NCBI GenBank assembly: GCA_028716125.1
Contig: JAQUQK010000133.1
Location: forward strand, 1-5,523
Length of the DNA: 5,523 nucleotides
Direction of reading: 5' to 3'
Source of the DNA: Thermoplasmatota archaeon
GTDB lineage: Archaea; Thermoplasmatota; JAQUQK01
Shown: one piece after another, positions 1-4,938 of the stretch
Position numbering within the stretch: the stretch's first letter is position 1
How the letters are laid out: every line of letters begins with the position of its first letter
Translations under genes and position numbers: made by a program
Notes under the pieces: generated by a model
What the model saw: the letters and a program-made list of their open reading frames with translations, nothing else
Database searches by the model: none
Told to the model about the DNA's origin: nothing

Positions 1-2
1 CG

Positions 3-128
3 CTCCAAAATGAGGCGAAGGCCATCGGCTTTGTTGCTGAAGCGAAAAGCATCCGAATCGTGCATCCTTATTCCCCGACGCAGGTTTACTTTTCCGTGGA
101 ATTTTTTGTCGAGAGAATCAAAGCGTAG
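3..128 (+). CDS. C-terminal fragment of an unidentified protein (5' end outside window)
   Basis: An open frame enters from the left edge and ends at a TAG at 126-128, giving 41 residues. The translation is mixed and protein-like, with an alanine/glutamate/lysine-rich start, then IRIVHPYSPTQVYF and a final FFVERIKA, consistent with a strand followed by a closing helix. A second frame (10-162) is also open here, but it is extremely arginine-rich and runs through the box A of the next gene, so it is the less likely reading. I do not recognise the family from so short a tail. The stop lies 65 bases before the next start, and that gap contains a promoter, so this gene is probably in a separate transcription unit. 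Confidence 0.5.
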   Translation, partial: LQNEAKAIGFVAEAKSIRIVHPYSPTQVYFSVEFFVERIKA

Positions 129-145
129 GCGACTTATCCAAAAAC

Positions 146-186
146 ACTTAAATACCGCATAAGATACTTGCAACCATATTGGGAGG
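146..186 (+). promoter_or_regulatory. Archaeal promoter (box A) and Shine-Dalgarno for the membrane protein gene
   Basis: TTAAATA at 148-154, preceded by an A-rich stretch (AAAACAC) that could act as the BRE, matches the archaeal box A consensus TTTAWATA. Transcription would be expected to start about 26 bases downstream of its centre, near 176-178, giving a leader of roughly 17 bases. That leader contains GGGAGG at 181-186, seven bases before the ATG at 194. The SD supports the ATG at 194 over the upstream in-frame TTG at 179, which would place the SD inside the coding region. Confidence 0.65.
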
Positions 187-193
187 AAACTGG

Positions 194-1612
194 ATGGAGG
201 ACAAGAAGTTCACTAAAATCGTTGCCCTGGCTTGCCTTGCCGCACTTGTGTTTGCGGCACTTTCATATTCCACGGCCTGGTGGGGGCTAAGACAGCACTA
301 TGAAATCAACTTTATGGGAGAAGATGAAAAATTCGACAGTAATTCCTATTTTTACTTTGACAAAGTGATATCGAAATCAAAGGGCGACGGATACAGCCAG
401 AAAACCACAATAAAATATTCTTCAGACGAAATAGAAGGAGAAATGGACAACACGATTGGAGTTTTCAGGGCGGCGCAAGTGCTTTCTGCACTCGGCCTTG
501 TGGCATCGATAGCGTCGTTGCTTCTGGTGTGCTTCGAATTTCTTAAGCAGTTTGGGCTTGGGGAAATCGATTCCGCCCTGAAAGGCAATTCAAGAAAATA
601 CGCGCTCGTTGCAGGAGCGATTGCGTCCGCGCTTGCAATTTCGGCAGTAATTTATTTTGCGTCCGCCCTTCCGGAAGCCATCCAGGACGATGGGGCAGGC
701 CAAATTGACAGTTTCTTCGGCCATGACTCCCAGAGCATTGGCTTTGTTGGAATCCAGATGGAACAATGGTGGGGGGCAGGAGCAGGATGGTTCTTTTCGA
801 TAATATCTCCGATTCCGTACCTTGCGGCGATTGTGCTGTATTATTCACGAAGCGAGAATGCGGTGCGGGCGGATTCTGCTGCAATAAAGACGCAAGCCGC
901 ACCAAAACAGGCAAAACCTGCAAAGGCGCAAGCGGTGCAAAAGGCCGTCCAAGAGGAGAGACCCATGATTGTCATTGGCAGAGGCGTCGTTGCCACGATT
1001 GCCGTGTGCCTGTTGATATTTGCAGCAATTATTGTTTCCGCGATTTATCTTCCAAAACTTGGCATTTTGGATAATGTATCATCAAAATCTGCAAAAGAAA
1101 ACAATAAATATTTTGTTTCGTGGCAGGATCACGACGGGCAGGGGCGCTACGTAGAGAGTTATCTGCAAGAAATGGAATCTTCGGATTTCAACTTTGAAGT
1201 TGCTGAAGAAAACGTCACCTCGGTGCGCTTCTCCCTGATATGGGTTGACGACGAGAACACGATAACATCCGACGATTCGTTCAAAATTGAAGTATATTCT
1301 CCAGACGGCAGAAAAATGGCAGGCTCTTCTGACACGAGCGGGGAAATAATGTTGGAAATGCCCCCATACATGGTTCCTGAAAACGGCTATGTTTATGCAT
1401 CAGACGTATCCAGCGCTGAAAAGGAGACCGCAAGGACTAACCCGCCCTGCGACGCGTATTGCGGAAATTGGCGCATAGTGGTTACTCTTGAAAGCTGCGG
1501 GTCTCCCGTAGGAAATCCCCTTGGAATTGCGCCGCTGGACTCCGGAAACAATTTCAGCCTTTCCATGGAATACGAATACTACGACTATGACATTGAGGCC
1601 GTTGGAAATTGA
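194..1612 (+). CDS. Multi-pass membrane protein with C-terminal extracytoplasmic domain, function unknown
   Basis: This 472-residue integral membrane protein has no family I can name. Hydrophobic segments lie at about residues 8-28, 89-112, 136-158, 196-217 and 264-286. Lysines and arginines cluster at the N-terminus, in the 113-135 loop and in the 218-262 linker, while the loops at 29-88 and 159-195 are acidic. This predicts N-terminus inside, a four-helix bundle, a cytosolic linker, a fifth helix and an external C-terminus. A tryptophan pair (W29 W30) follows helix 1 and another (W192 W193) precedes helix 4. The linker is rich in A, K, Q and P. Residues 290-472 are acidic and alternate like a beta-sandwich, with VRFSLIW, DSFKIEVYSPDG and CGNWRIVVTLESCG stretches; cysteines 419, 423 and 435 could form a disulfide. 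The gene has its own promoter and is followed by another, so it is probably monocistronic. The four-helix part superficially recalls tetraspan proteins, and the tail recalls convertase P-domain-like sandwiches; both comparisons are weak. Confidence 0.85.
   Translation: MEDKKFTKIVALACLAALVFAALSYSTAWWGLRQHYEINFMGEDEKFDSNSYFYFDKVISKSKGDGYSQKTTIKYSSDEIEGEMDNTIGVFRAAQVLSALGLVASIASLLLVCFEFLKQFGLGEIDSALKGNSRKYALVAGAIASALAISAVIYFASALPEAIQDDGAGQIDSFFGHDSQSIGFVGIQMEQWWGAGAGWFFSIISPIPYLAAIVLYYSRSENAVRADSAAIKTQAAPKQAKPAKAQAVQKAVQEERPMIVIGRGVVATIAVCLLIFAAIIVSAIYLPKLGILDNVSSKSAKENNKYFVSWQDHDGQGRYVESYLQEMESSDFNFEVAEENVTSVRFSLIWVDDENTITSDDSFKIEVYSPDGRKMAGSSDTSGEIMLEMPPYMVPENGYVYASDVSSAEKETARTNPPCDAYCGNWRIVVTLESCGSPVGNPLGIAPLDSGNNFSLSMEYEYYDYDIEAVGN
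875..961 (+). other. Low-complexity Ala/Lys/Gln/Pro linker in the membrane protein
   Basis: Residues 228-256 of the membrane protein consist almost entirely of A, K, Q, P and a few V/E. The DNA has irregular repeats of gca/aaa/caa codons, with AAPKQA, AKPAKAQA and VQKAVQ units visible. By the positive-inside rule it lies on the cytosolic side between membrane helices 4 and 5. It probably acts as a flexible, positively charged tether between the four-helix part and the fifth helix with its external domain. It resembles an interdomain linker from a gene fusion, though no frameshift or compositional break proves this. Confidence 0.5.
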
Positions 1613-1620
1613 AAAACCAA

Positions 1621-1672
1621 TACACTATAAATACCACCTCGCCCAATATTCATCTAGCCGGTCTTGAGGGAG
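1621..1672 (+). promoter_or_regulatory. Promoter (box A) and Shine-Dalgarno for the glycyl-radical/diiron/ferredoxin operon
   Basis: CTATAAATA at 1625-1633 is a near-perfect archaeal box A. The expected start is about 1655, giving a leader near 22 bases. GAGGGAG at 1666-1672 is a good Shine-Dalgarno five bases before the ATG at 1678. An in-frame TAG directly precedes that ATG (1675-1677), so the start cannot lie further upstream. The 65-base gap after the membrane gene contains this promoter and no obvious terminator hairpin. Confidence 0.7.
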
Positions 1673-1677
1673 CATAG

Positions 1678-1980
1678 ATGAAGGTCGAGGAGTTCAAGGC
1701 ATACCTGAAAGTGCACGAATCCGAATTCGGGTTTGAGCCTTATACGCACGAAGGCGTTGACGGCATCCTGGTTTCAAACAAGCTTTTTTCGACCAGGACC
1801 CATTTTTCCAGGAAGGCCATCGAGGAGAACGACATTTTGACTCTCCTCAACGCCACCCACCAGGGAAAGAACATCGACCAGATAACCCGCATCACCGGCT
1901 ACTTCAGCCAGATAAGGTCATGGAACAAGGGAAAGACGGGCGAGCTGAAGGATAGATACAGGAACAAGGGATATTTCTAG
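1678..1980 (+). CDS. Small stand-alone protein with NrdD-like C-terminal glycyl-radical motif
   Basis: This is a 100-residue soluble protein. Its last 33 residues contain QITRITGYF (68-76), then SWNKGK (81-86) and ELKDRYR (89-95). This is the pattern I know from the extreme C-terminus of class III anaerobic ribonucleotide reductase (NrdD), where the glycine of the R-x-x-G-Y motif carries the radical; here that is G74. Full NrdD proteins are several hundred residues long and carry a four-cysteine zinc site just before this loop. This protein has no cysteine at all, and its first 65 residues do not resemble the barrel. It is therefore not a complete reductase, and the in-frame stop just before the ATG plus the unrelated gene upstream argue against a frameshifted larger gene. 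It heads a probable operon, 9 bases before the diiron protein. A role as an exchangeable radical domain, like YfiD/GrcA for pyruvate formate-lyase, is inference. Similarity confined to about 27 residues could also reflect another use of the fold. Confidence 0.75.
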   Translation: MKVEEFKAYLKVHESEFGFEPYTHEGVDGILVSNKLFSTRTHFSRKAIEENDILTLLNATHQGKNIDQITRITGYFSQIRSWNKGKTGELKDRYRNKGYF

Positions 1981-1989
1981 GATGTTATT

Positions 1990-2481
1990 ATGGGGCTTAC
2001 TTCGGATGAATTGGTTGGCGTTGCGCTTGAAATTGAAAAGCACGGGGAGGCGCTGTACCGCCAGCTTGCGCAAAGATTTACAGATCCAAATATAAAAAAG
2101 ACTTTTGAGTATCTTGCGTCTGAAGAGGCCGAGCACAGGAAAACTTTTGAAAAAATGCTGGCGGGCGGCCTCTTGCCTTTATATCCAACACTTGAACAGG
2201 GCGAAGAGGATTACATCCGAAGCCTGGTCCAATCCCAGTTCATCCTTGCGTTCATAAAGACGGATGTCCTGATAATGGATATAAAAAGCGCTTCCGACGC
2301 AGTAGCCCTTGGGCTTCGCATGGAAAAGGAGACTTTGCTGTTCTTCGAGAGCATTTCTTCTTCATTGGGCGGCGAGGCTTCGAAAATTTTCATAGACATA
2401 TTAGCCGAGGAGAAAAAACACTTCGTAAGGCTTAGCGCCCTCGCCCGGGACATGAATGCTCCGAAAGGCAAGGATTGGTGA
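1990..2481 (+). CDS. Ferritin-like diiron protein, rubrerythrin family, lacking rubredoxin domain
   Basis: This 163-residue, mostly helical protein has two repeats of the ferritin-like/rubrerythrin iron-binding pattern. The first half has E16 in LEIEKHGEALY, then E46-x-x-H49 in EEAEH. The second half has E112 in RMEKETLLFF, then E141-x-x-H144 in EEKKH. These six residues are the expected carboxylate/histidine ligands of a non-heme diiron site. Rubrerythrins reduce peroxide using electrons from rubredoxin or ferredoxin and protect anaerobes from oxidative stress. There is no CxxC rubredoxin module, so the protein would need an external donor, and a ferredoxin gene follows directly. The start at 1990 lies 9 bases after the upstream stop with only a weak AGGATG-like SD. 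An ATG at 1982 is out of frame. A non-peroxidase ferritin-like role, such as iron handling or a hydroxylase, cannot be excluded. Confidence 0.85.
   Translation: MGLTSDELVGVALEIEKHGEALYRQLAQRFTDPNIKKTFEYLASEEAEHRKTFEKMLAGGLLPLYPTLEQGEEDYIRSLVQSQFILAFIKTDVLIMDIKSASDAVALGLRMEKETLLFFESISSSLGGEASKIFIDILAEEKKHFVRLSALARDMNAPKGKDW
2477..2481 (+). promoter_or_regulatory. Shine-Dalgarno GGTGA overlapping the diiron gene stop codon
   Basis: GGTGA matches the archaeal 16S anti-SD and contains the TGA stop (2479-2481) of the diiron protein. The ferredoxin ATG follows after four bases (CAAC). This selects the ATG at 2486 over the in-frame ATG at 2456, which lies inside the upstream gene and would add ten residues before the MATKKYD start. 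The arrangement suggests translational coupling. Confidence 0.65.
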
Positions 2482-2485
2482 CAAC

Positions 2486-2701
2486 ATGGCAACAAAAAAG
2501 TATGATGCAAACGGCATAACAATAGAGATAGACGAAGACCGATGCATAGATGCCGAGGAATGTGTCAAGGTCTGCCCGGCAAACGTGTTTGAGATAGTGG
2601 ACGGGAAGGCAACGGCTCCAAGAGTGGCAGATTGCATCTCATGCTGCGCATGTGTCGAGTCTTGCCCAACTAAATGCATAAAGCACAGCGCCTGCCCATA
2701 G
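2486..2701 (+). CDS. Small dicluster ferredoxin, probably [3Fe-4S]/[4Fe-4S]
   Basis: This is a 71-residue ferredoxin and likely a soluble electron carrier. The C-terminal motif is complete: C50-x2-C53-x2-C56-x3-C60-P. The N-terminal motif reads C20-IDAEE-C26-VKV-C30-P; the position where a second cysteine normally sits (23) is alanine. In two-cluster ferredoxins, C20, C26 and C60 would hold the first cluster, and C30 with C50, C53 and C56 the second. Loss of the second cysteine is typical of 7Fe ferredoxins, where the first cluster is [3Fe-4S]; C-x5-C spacing is familiar from archaeal examples. Extra cysteines occur at C54, C64 and C70, the last in a terminal CP. The upstream diiron protein lacks its own rubredoxin domain, so this ferredoxin is its natural candidate electron donor (inference from operon context). 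I chose the ATG at 2486 for its SD. Confidence 0.88.
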   Translation: MATKKYDANGITIEIDEDRCIDAEECVKVCPANVFEIVDGKATAPRVADCISCCACVESCPTKCIKHSACP

Positions 2702-2713
2702 GCGCCCAAACTT

Positions 2714-2735
2714 GCTTAAAAGTGCATATATAAAC
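2714..2735 (+). promoter_or_regulatory. Candidate box A elements for the L10e gene
   Basis: The AT-rich block holds CTTAAAAG (2715-2722) and, more convincingly, CATATATAAA (2725-2734). From the second, transcription would start near 2755, giving a leader of about 75 bases. That is several times longer than the leaders of the other genes here. A weaker alternative (TTAACTTA, about 2769-2776) would shorten the leader to about 35 bases. Which is used cannot be decided from sequence. Confidence 0.5.
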
Positions 2736-2742
2736 AAAGATG

Positions 2743-2764
2743 CTTTTTCTGCACAACCCTTTTT
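2743..2764 (+). terminator. Possible T-tract termination region after the ferredoxin gene
   Basis: Two T5 runs (2744-2748 and 2760-2764) lie 43-63 bases after the ferredoxin stop. Archaeal RNA polymerase often terminates at short T tracts without a hairpin. They fall just before and at the expected start region of the L10e transcript, so they could end the upstream operon without harming L10e. No stable stem precedes either run. Confidence 0.3.
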
Positions 2765-2781
2765 AACGCTTAACTTATTCG

Positions 2782-2826
2782 GTGTTGCTTTTCGGCAAAC
2801 TAATCTGAGAATTGATACTCGGTGAT
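2782..2826 (+). promoter_or_regulatory. L10e leader with two small stem-loops, one touching the Shine-Dalgarno
   Basis: TTGC (2785-2788) can pair with GCAA (2795-2798) across a six-base loop. CTGAG (2805-2809) can pair with CTCGG (2818-2822) across an eight-base loop, using one G-U pair. The 3' arm of the second stem includes the first two bases of the SD GGTGAT (2821-2826), which lies four bases before the ATG. A stem sequestering part of the SD would be compatible with translational control of a ribosomal protein, but both stems are short and may be chance. Confidence 0.3.
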
Positions 2827-2830
2827 ATAA

Positions 2831-3346
2831 ATGGCACATCCAAGACCAGCACACTGCTACAGGAACGTCACGGGACCCGCATACACGAGAAGGAAGTACA
2901 TGGGCGGCATACCTGGCGACAAGCTCGTTCAGTTCGACGTCGGCAACATAAAGGGTGATTTCCCGATGGAAATGATTCTCTGTGTTGATGAAGCGTGCCA
3001 GATCCGCAACACAGCGCTCGACGCGGCCCGTGTTTCCATAGTCAAGTGCATGGAAGGGGCGGCGGGAGCGGCGGGCTTCCACCTCAAGGTAAACACCCAC
3101 GCATACCACGTGCTCCGCGAGAACAAGCAAGCACAGGGCGCGGGAGCTGACCGTGTATCCGATGGAATGCGCCTGTCGTTCGGCAAGTGCATCGGAACCG
3201 CGGCGCGCGTCAAGAGAAACCAGGTCATCTTCACCCTGCGCTTCAACAAGGCAAACATCGAGAATGCAAAGGACGCAATGCGCAAGGGATCCTCGAAAAT
3301 ACCAAGCACATGCACATTCAAGCTGACCAAGGGTGCGGAACAGTAA
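2831..3346 (+). CDS. rpl10e: 50S ribosomal protein L10e (uL16 family)
   Basis: This 171-residue protein is the archaeal/eukaryotic form of uL16, a large-subunit protein near the A-site/peptidyl-transferase region and the 5S rRNA side. Diagnostic features are the N-terminal RPAHCYRNVTGPAYTRRKY (5-23), the central ARVSIVKCMEGAAG block (residues 45-58) and the signature GADRVSDGMRLSFGKCIGTAARV region (104-126). The basic C-terminus is usual. The length fits the family (about 170-180), so the gene is complete. The ATG at 2831 is preceded by GGTGAT with a four-base spacer and gives the expected short start before the RP-x-x-CYR motif. It has its own promoter and a leader longer than its neighbours'. 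Its stop lies 2 bases from the stop of the convergent tsr3 gene. Where relatives have FGKPVG, this one has FGKCIG, a mild substitution. Confidence 0.97.
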   Translation: MAHPRPAHCYRNVTGPAYTRRKYMGGIPGDKLVQFDVGNIKGDFPMEMILCVDEACQIRNTALDAARVSIVKCMEGAAGAAGFHLKVNTHAYHVLRENKQAQGAGADRVSDGMRLSFGKCIGTAARVKRNQVIFTLRFNKANIENAKDAMRKGSSKIPSTCTFKLTKGAEQ

Positions 3347-3348
3347 AT

Positions 3349-3882
3349 TTACAAGGAAGCTAAAATATCGTCAGGGGCGTATTCCGCCTCGATTTTCTTT
3401 ATCTCTTCAGAATCCTTTGCTTTTGAGTAATCTTCCAGCGGATTGCGGTTCAGGTTCAGGAACTGAATGCCCCAGTTGAAAATGCGCAAAATCTCCTCCG
3501 CCTGCGCCTTTTCGCCCATTATGTAAAGCGACGCGGCAAATGCCTCGAGCGTCGAAAGCTTGCACCATTTTCCATAATTCACCGGATTTGAGGCGACAAG
3601 GCACGGAAGGCGGCGCGGAACAAGTCGGTGCGAGTGTCCCTGCTTGAAGATTTGCTCTGCATGCTCCCATGAGCAATCAAGCCCCATTATGCCGTGTTTT
3701 CTTGCTAGCTGGGCGTCCGCGGGGGACATGACATCCTTCGCGAACGGGTTCAGGATTATCGCGCCGTAGGGCGACCTATCCATGCCATGAATTATCTGGG
3801 CAAGATGGAAACGCCCCATCTTGTCTGCGCTGCATTTCCTTGGGTCGTCCTGGCCTTTCTGTAATATTATTAACCGAATCAT
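3349..3882 (-). CDS. tsr3: Tsr3-type rRNA aminocarboxypropyl transferase
   Basis: This 177-residue protein belongs to the Tsr3 (formerly DUF367) family. Tsr3 transfers the 3-amino-3-carboxypropyl group of S-adenosylmethionine to a hypermodified uridine/pseudouridine in helix 31 of small-subunit rRNA. The family is SPOUT-like in fold and acts in the cytoplasm during late small-subunit maturation. Conserved blocks are visible in order: QDDPRKCS (11-18), ILNPFAKDVMSPAD (43-56), GLDCSWE (67-73), RRLPCLVASNPVNYG (90-104), KLSTLEAFAASLYIMG (108-123) and FNWGIQFLNLN (135-145). The length is normal for archaeal members, which lack the long eukaryotic tails. I use the ATG at 3882: it sits four bases after the dph6 stop, has GTGAT as an SD, and places the conserved QDDP segment at the N-terminus. 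The upstream in-frame ATG at 3912 would overlap dph6 by 26 bases and add a non-family leader. It is probably the last gene of the minus-strand operon. Confidence 0.93.
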   Translation of the reverse strand: MIRLIILQKGQDDPRKCSADKMGRFHLAQIIHGMDRSPYGAIILNPFAKDVMSPADAQLARKHGIMGLDCSWEHAEQIFKQGHSHRLVPRRLPCLVASNPVNYGKWCKLSTLEAFAASLYIMGEKAQAEEILRIFNWGIQFLNLNRNPLEDYSKAKDSEEIKKIEAEYAPDDILASL

Positions 3883-3885
3883 TGT

Positions 3886-3890
3886 ATCAC
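3886..3890 (-). promoter_or_regulatory. Shine-Dalgarno GTGAT overlapping the dph6 stop codon
   Basis: Read on the minus strand, AGTGATACAATG places a GTGAT core, complementary to the archaeal anti-SD, four to five bases before the tsr3 ATG at 3882. The TGA of dph6 (3889-3887) sits inside it. This decides the tsr3 start and implies translational coupling with dph6. Confidence 0.55.
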
Positions 3891-4558
3891 TTTTCAACCA
3901 ATTTTGCATCAATTATGCGAAGCGTTCCGCTTGAGCGTTTCCATTCCTTTTGAGATTCGACGATTTCAAGGCGCTTCCCAAACATCGGGCAGTCCAGCAC
4001 AAGCGACTCATATTCCCCGCCCTCGCCTGAAACGCTGACGCCGTAACGGTCGTTTAGCCTGCAAAGGTCTTCGTATGCCGCCATATCCAGTTTCTTTCCA
4101 AGCCATGATGAATCGAAGCCCTCGGCAAAGGCGCCTACGATTCGGATGTCGAACTGCGCTTCTATCATGTCGCGCACGAGCATCCTTGGATCTTTGTGCC
4201 AGAGGGGTGCAAAAGATTTGATTCCAAGCTCATCGCATATTCGTTCGATGCGCGTCCTCTGATATTCAGAGGCGACCGCACCTGAAATTACGCCGTCGAT
4301 CTCAAGTTTTGAAAGCGCCCTTTTCAGGTCGTCCAGCTCTTTTTCCTTCTCCCCTTTTGTTTTCACTTCAACATATTTGGCGCCAGCGGCCTCCGCCTGG
4401 AGCGAAGTAAGATGGACGTTTGGGACATGGAACATGTAAGAAGAGTCTGATTCCGAGAGAACCGAAACAAAATACGGGACCTCCCAGCCGTGCTGGATTG
4501 TGACGTATGCCGCAAAGGCGGAGTCCTTGCCGCCCGAAAACAGGGATGCTACTTTCAT
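3887..4558 (-). CDS. dph6: Diphthine-ammonia ligase (ATP-dependent)
   Basis: This 223-residue enzyme of the PP-loop ATP-pyrophosphatase superfamily has the diphthamide-synthase domain. It catalyses the last step of diphthamide formation on the conserved histidine of elongation factor 2, adenylating diphthine and amidating it with ammonium. The PP-loop SGGKDSA spans residues 8-14. Further hallmarks are SGAVASEYQRTRIERICDELG (92-112, shown here in two overlapping parts: SGAVASEYQ and RTRIERICDELG), APLWHKDP (117-124) and the family signature SGEGGEYES (177-185) followed by LVLDCPMF. The length matches the short archaeal single-domain type rather than the longer eukaryotic protein fused to RidA-like domains. 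No SD lies close to the ATG at 4558, but a box A-like element lies about 29 bases upstream, so the message may be leaderless. The gene follows a 37-base gap after the small unknown gene and is coupled to tsr3 downstream. Confidence 0.95.
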   Translation of the reverse strand: MKVASLFSGGKDSAFAAYVTIQHGWEVPYFVSVLSESDSSYMFHVPNVHLTSLQAEAAGAKYVEVKTKGEKEKELDDLKRALSKLEIDGVISGAVASEYQRTRIERICDELGIKSFAPLWHKDPRMLVRDMIEAQFDIRIVGAFAEGFDSSWLGKKLDMAAYEDLCRLNDRYGVSVSGEGGEYESLVLDCPMFGKRLEIVESQKEWKRSSGTLRIIDAKLVEK

Positions 4559-4582
4559 GAGAATTGCAGAATAAAATGCGGG

Positions 4583-4590
4583 CTTTTAAT
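4583..4590 (-). promoter_or_regulatory. Possible box A giving a leaderless dph6 transcript
   Basis: ATTAAAAG on the minus strand, in the 37-base gap before dph6, resembles the archaeal box A. Its centre lies about 29 bases before the ATG, so transcription would start within a few bases of the start codon. The lack of any SD in TTCTGCAATTCTC immediately before the ATG fits a leaderless message. The element could also be a chance AT-rich gap. Confidence 0.4.
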
Positions 4591-4595
4591 CTTCT

Positions 4596-4934
4596 TTATT
4601 CTTTTTTCTGGCGCGTGTTGTCCATGTCCCGCTTGAATTTGTCGAGATATACTTCCTTTAGCGCATCAACTTCGTGTTCGCCGACATAGAATATCGCATG
4701 GGATTTCTTGTCGCCATTCACCCATTTGTAGCCGGGAACGTCAGTGAAAAACCTCTGCGGCTCAGGCAGGTCGTTCTCGATGGCAAACGCCTTCGCGCCA
4801 ACAAACATGTTGTATGCTGAAATGCTCTTTGAGCTCGTTATTCCCGAGTTTATTGCCCAGCCATAGAGTTCTTCGGAAGAAATCGGCTTCTCCGTAAGCT
4901 TTTTGTAAACTTTGTCGTAATCCAGTCGCCTCAT
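4596..4934 (-). CDS. Conserved-looking small protein of unknown function (112 aa)
   Basis: I do not recognise this 112-residue protein. It is soluble, lysine-rich and has no cysteine, no signal peptide and no membrane segment. The N-terminal half looks helical: RLDYDKVYKKLTEK (3-16), SSEELYGWAINSG (19-31), then ITSSKSISAYNMFVGAKAF (32-50). The short turn between the last two could fit a helix-turn-helix, but that is a guess. The middle has PGYKWVNGDKKSHAIFYVG (67-85), probably strands, and the end is a charged helix with a K/R/E tail. It is certainly expressed-looking: the ATG lies four bases after the nitrilase-family stop with a strong GGTGAGGG SD, and it is 37 bases ahead of dph6. Context suggests a link to nitrogen/amide chemistry or translation-factor modification, which is only guilt by association. 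A small regulatory protein is an equal possibility. Confidence 0.8.
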   Translation of the reverse strand: MRRLDYDKVYKKLTEKPISSEELYGWAINSGITSSKSISAYNMFVGAKAFAIENDLPEPQRFFTDVPGYKWVNGDKKSHAIFYVGEHEVDALKEVYLDKFKRDMDNTRQKKE

Positions 4935-4938
4935 TCCC

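Noticed and set aside
10..162. Open frame on the + strand starting at ATG 10
   Set aside because: The product is extremely arginine-rich and the frame crosses the box A of the next gene. The frame ending at 128 has a more protein-like composition.
179..193. TTG at 179 as start of the membrane protein, adding five residues
   Set aside because: The GGGAGG Shine-Dalgarno would then lie inside the coding region. The ATG at 194 has this SD at a good spacing and gives a normal charged N-terminus before helix 1.
543..923. 126-residue open frame on the minus strand opposite the membrane gene
   Set aside because: The translation is proline/arginine/glutamine-rich with no recognisable motif, and it lies wholly antisense to a gene with promoter, SD and coherent membrane topology.
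1678..1980. Frameshifted remnant of a full-length anaerobic ribonucleotide reductase
   Set aside because: An in-frame stop directly precedes the ATG, a promoter and SD serve this start, and the upstream DNA encodes an unrelated membrane protein, so no adjoining NrdD fragment exists.
2456..2485. ATG at 2456 as start of the ferredoxin
   Set aside because: It lies inside the diiron gene and lacks an SD. The ATG at 2486 follows GGTGA and fits the size of small ferredoxins.
2639..3130. 163-residue open frame on the minus strand spanning the ferredoxin end, the L10e promoter and the L10e start
   Set aside because: It runs antisense through two certain genes and a regulatory gap, and has no plausible SD or family resemblance.
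3883..3912. ATG at 3912 as start of tsr3
   Set aside because: It would overlap dph6 by 26 bases and add ten residues before the conserved family N-terminus. The ATG at 3882 has a GTGAT SD and the usual 4-base gap.
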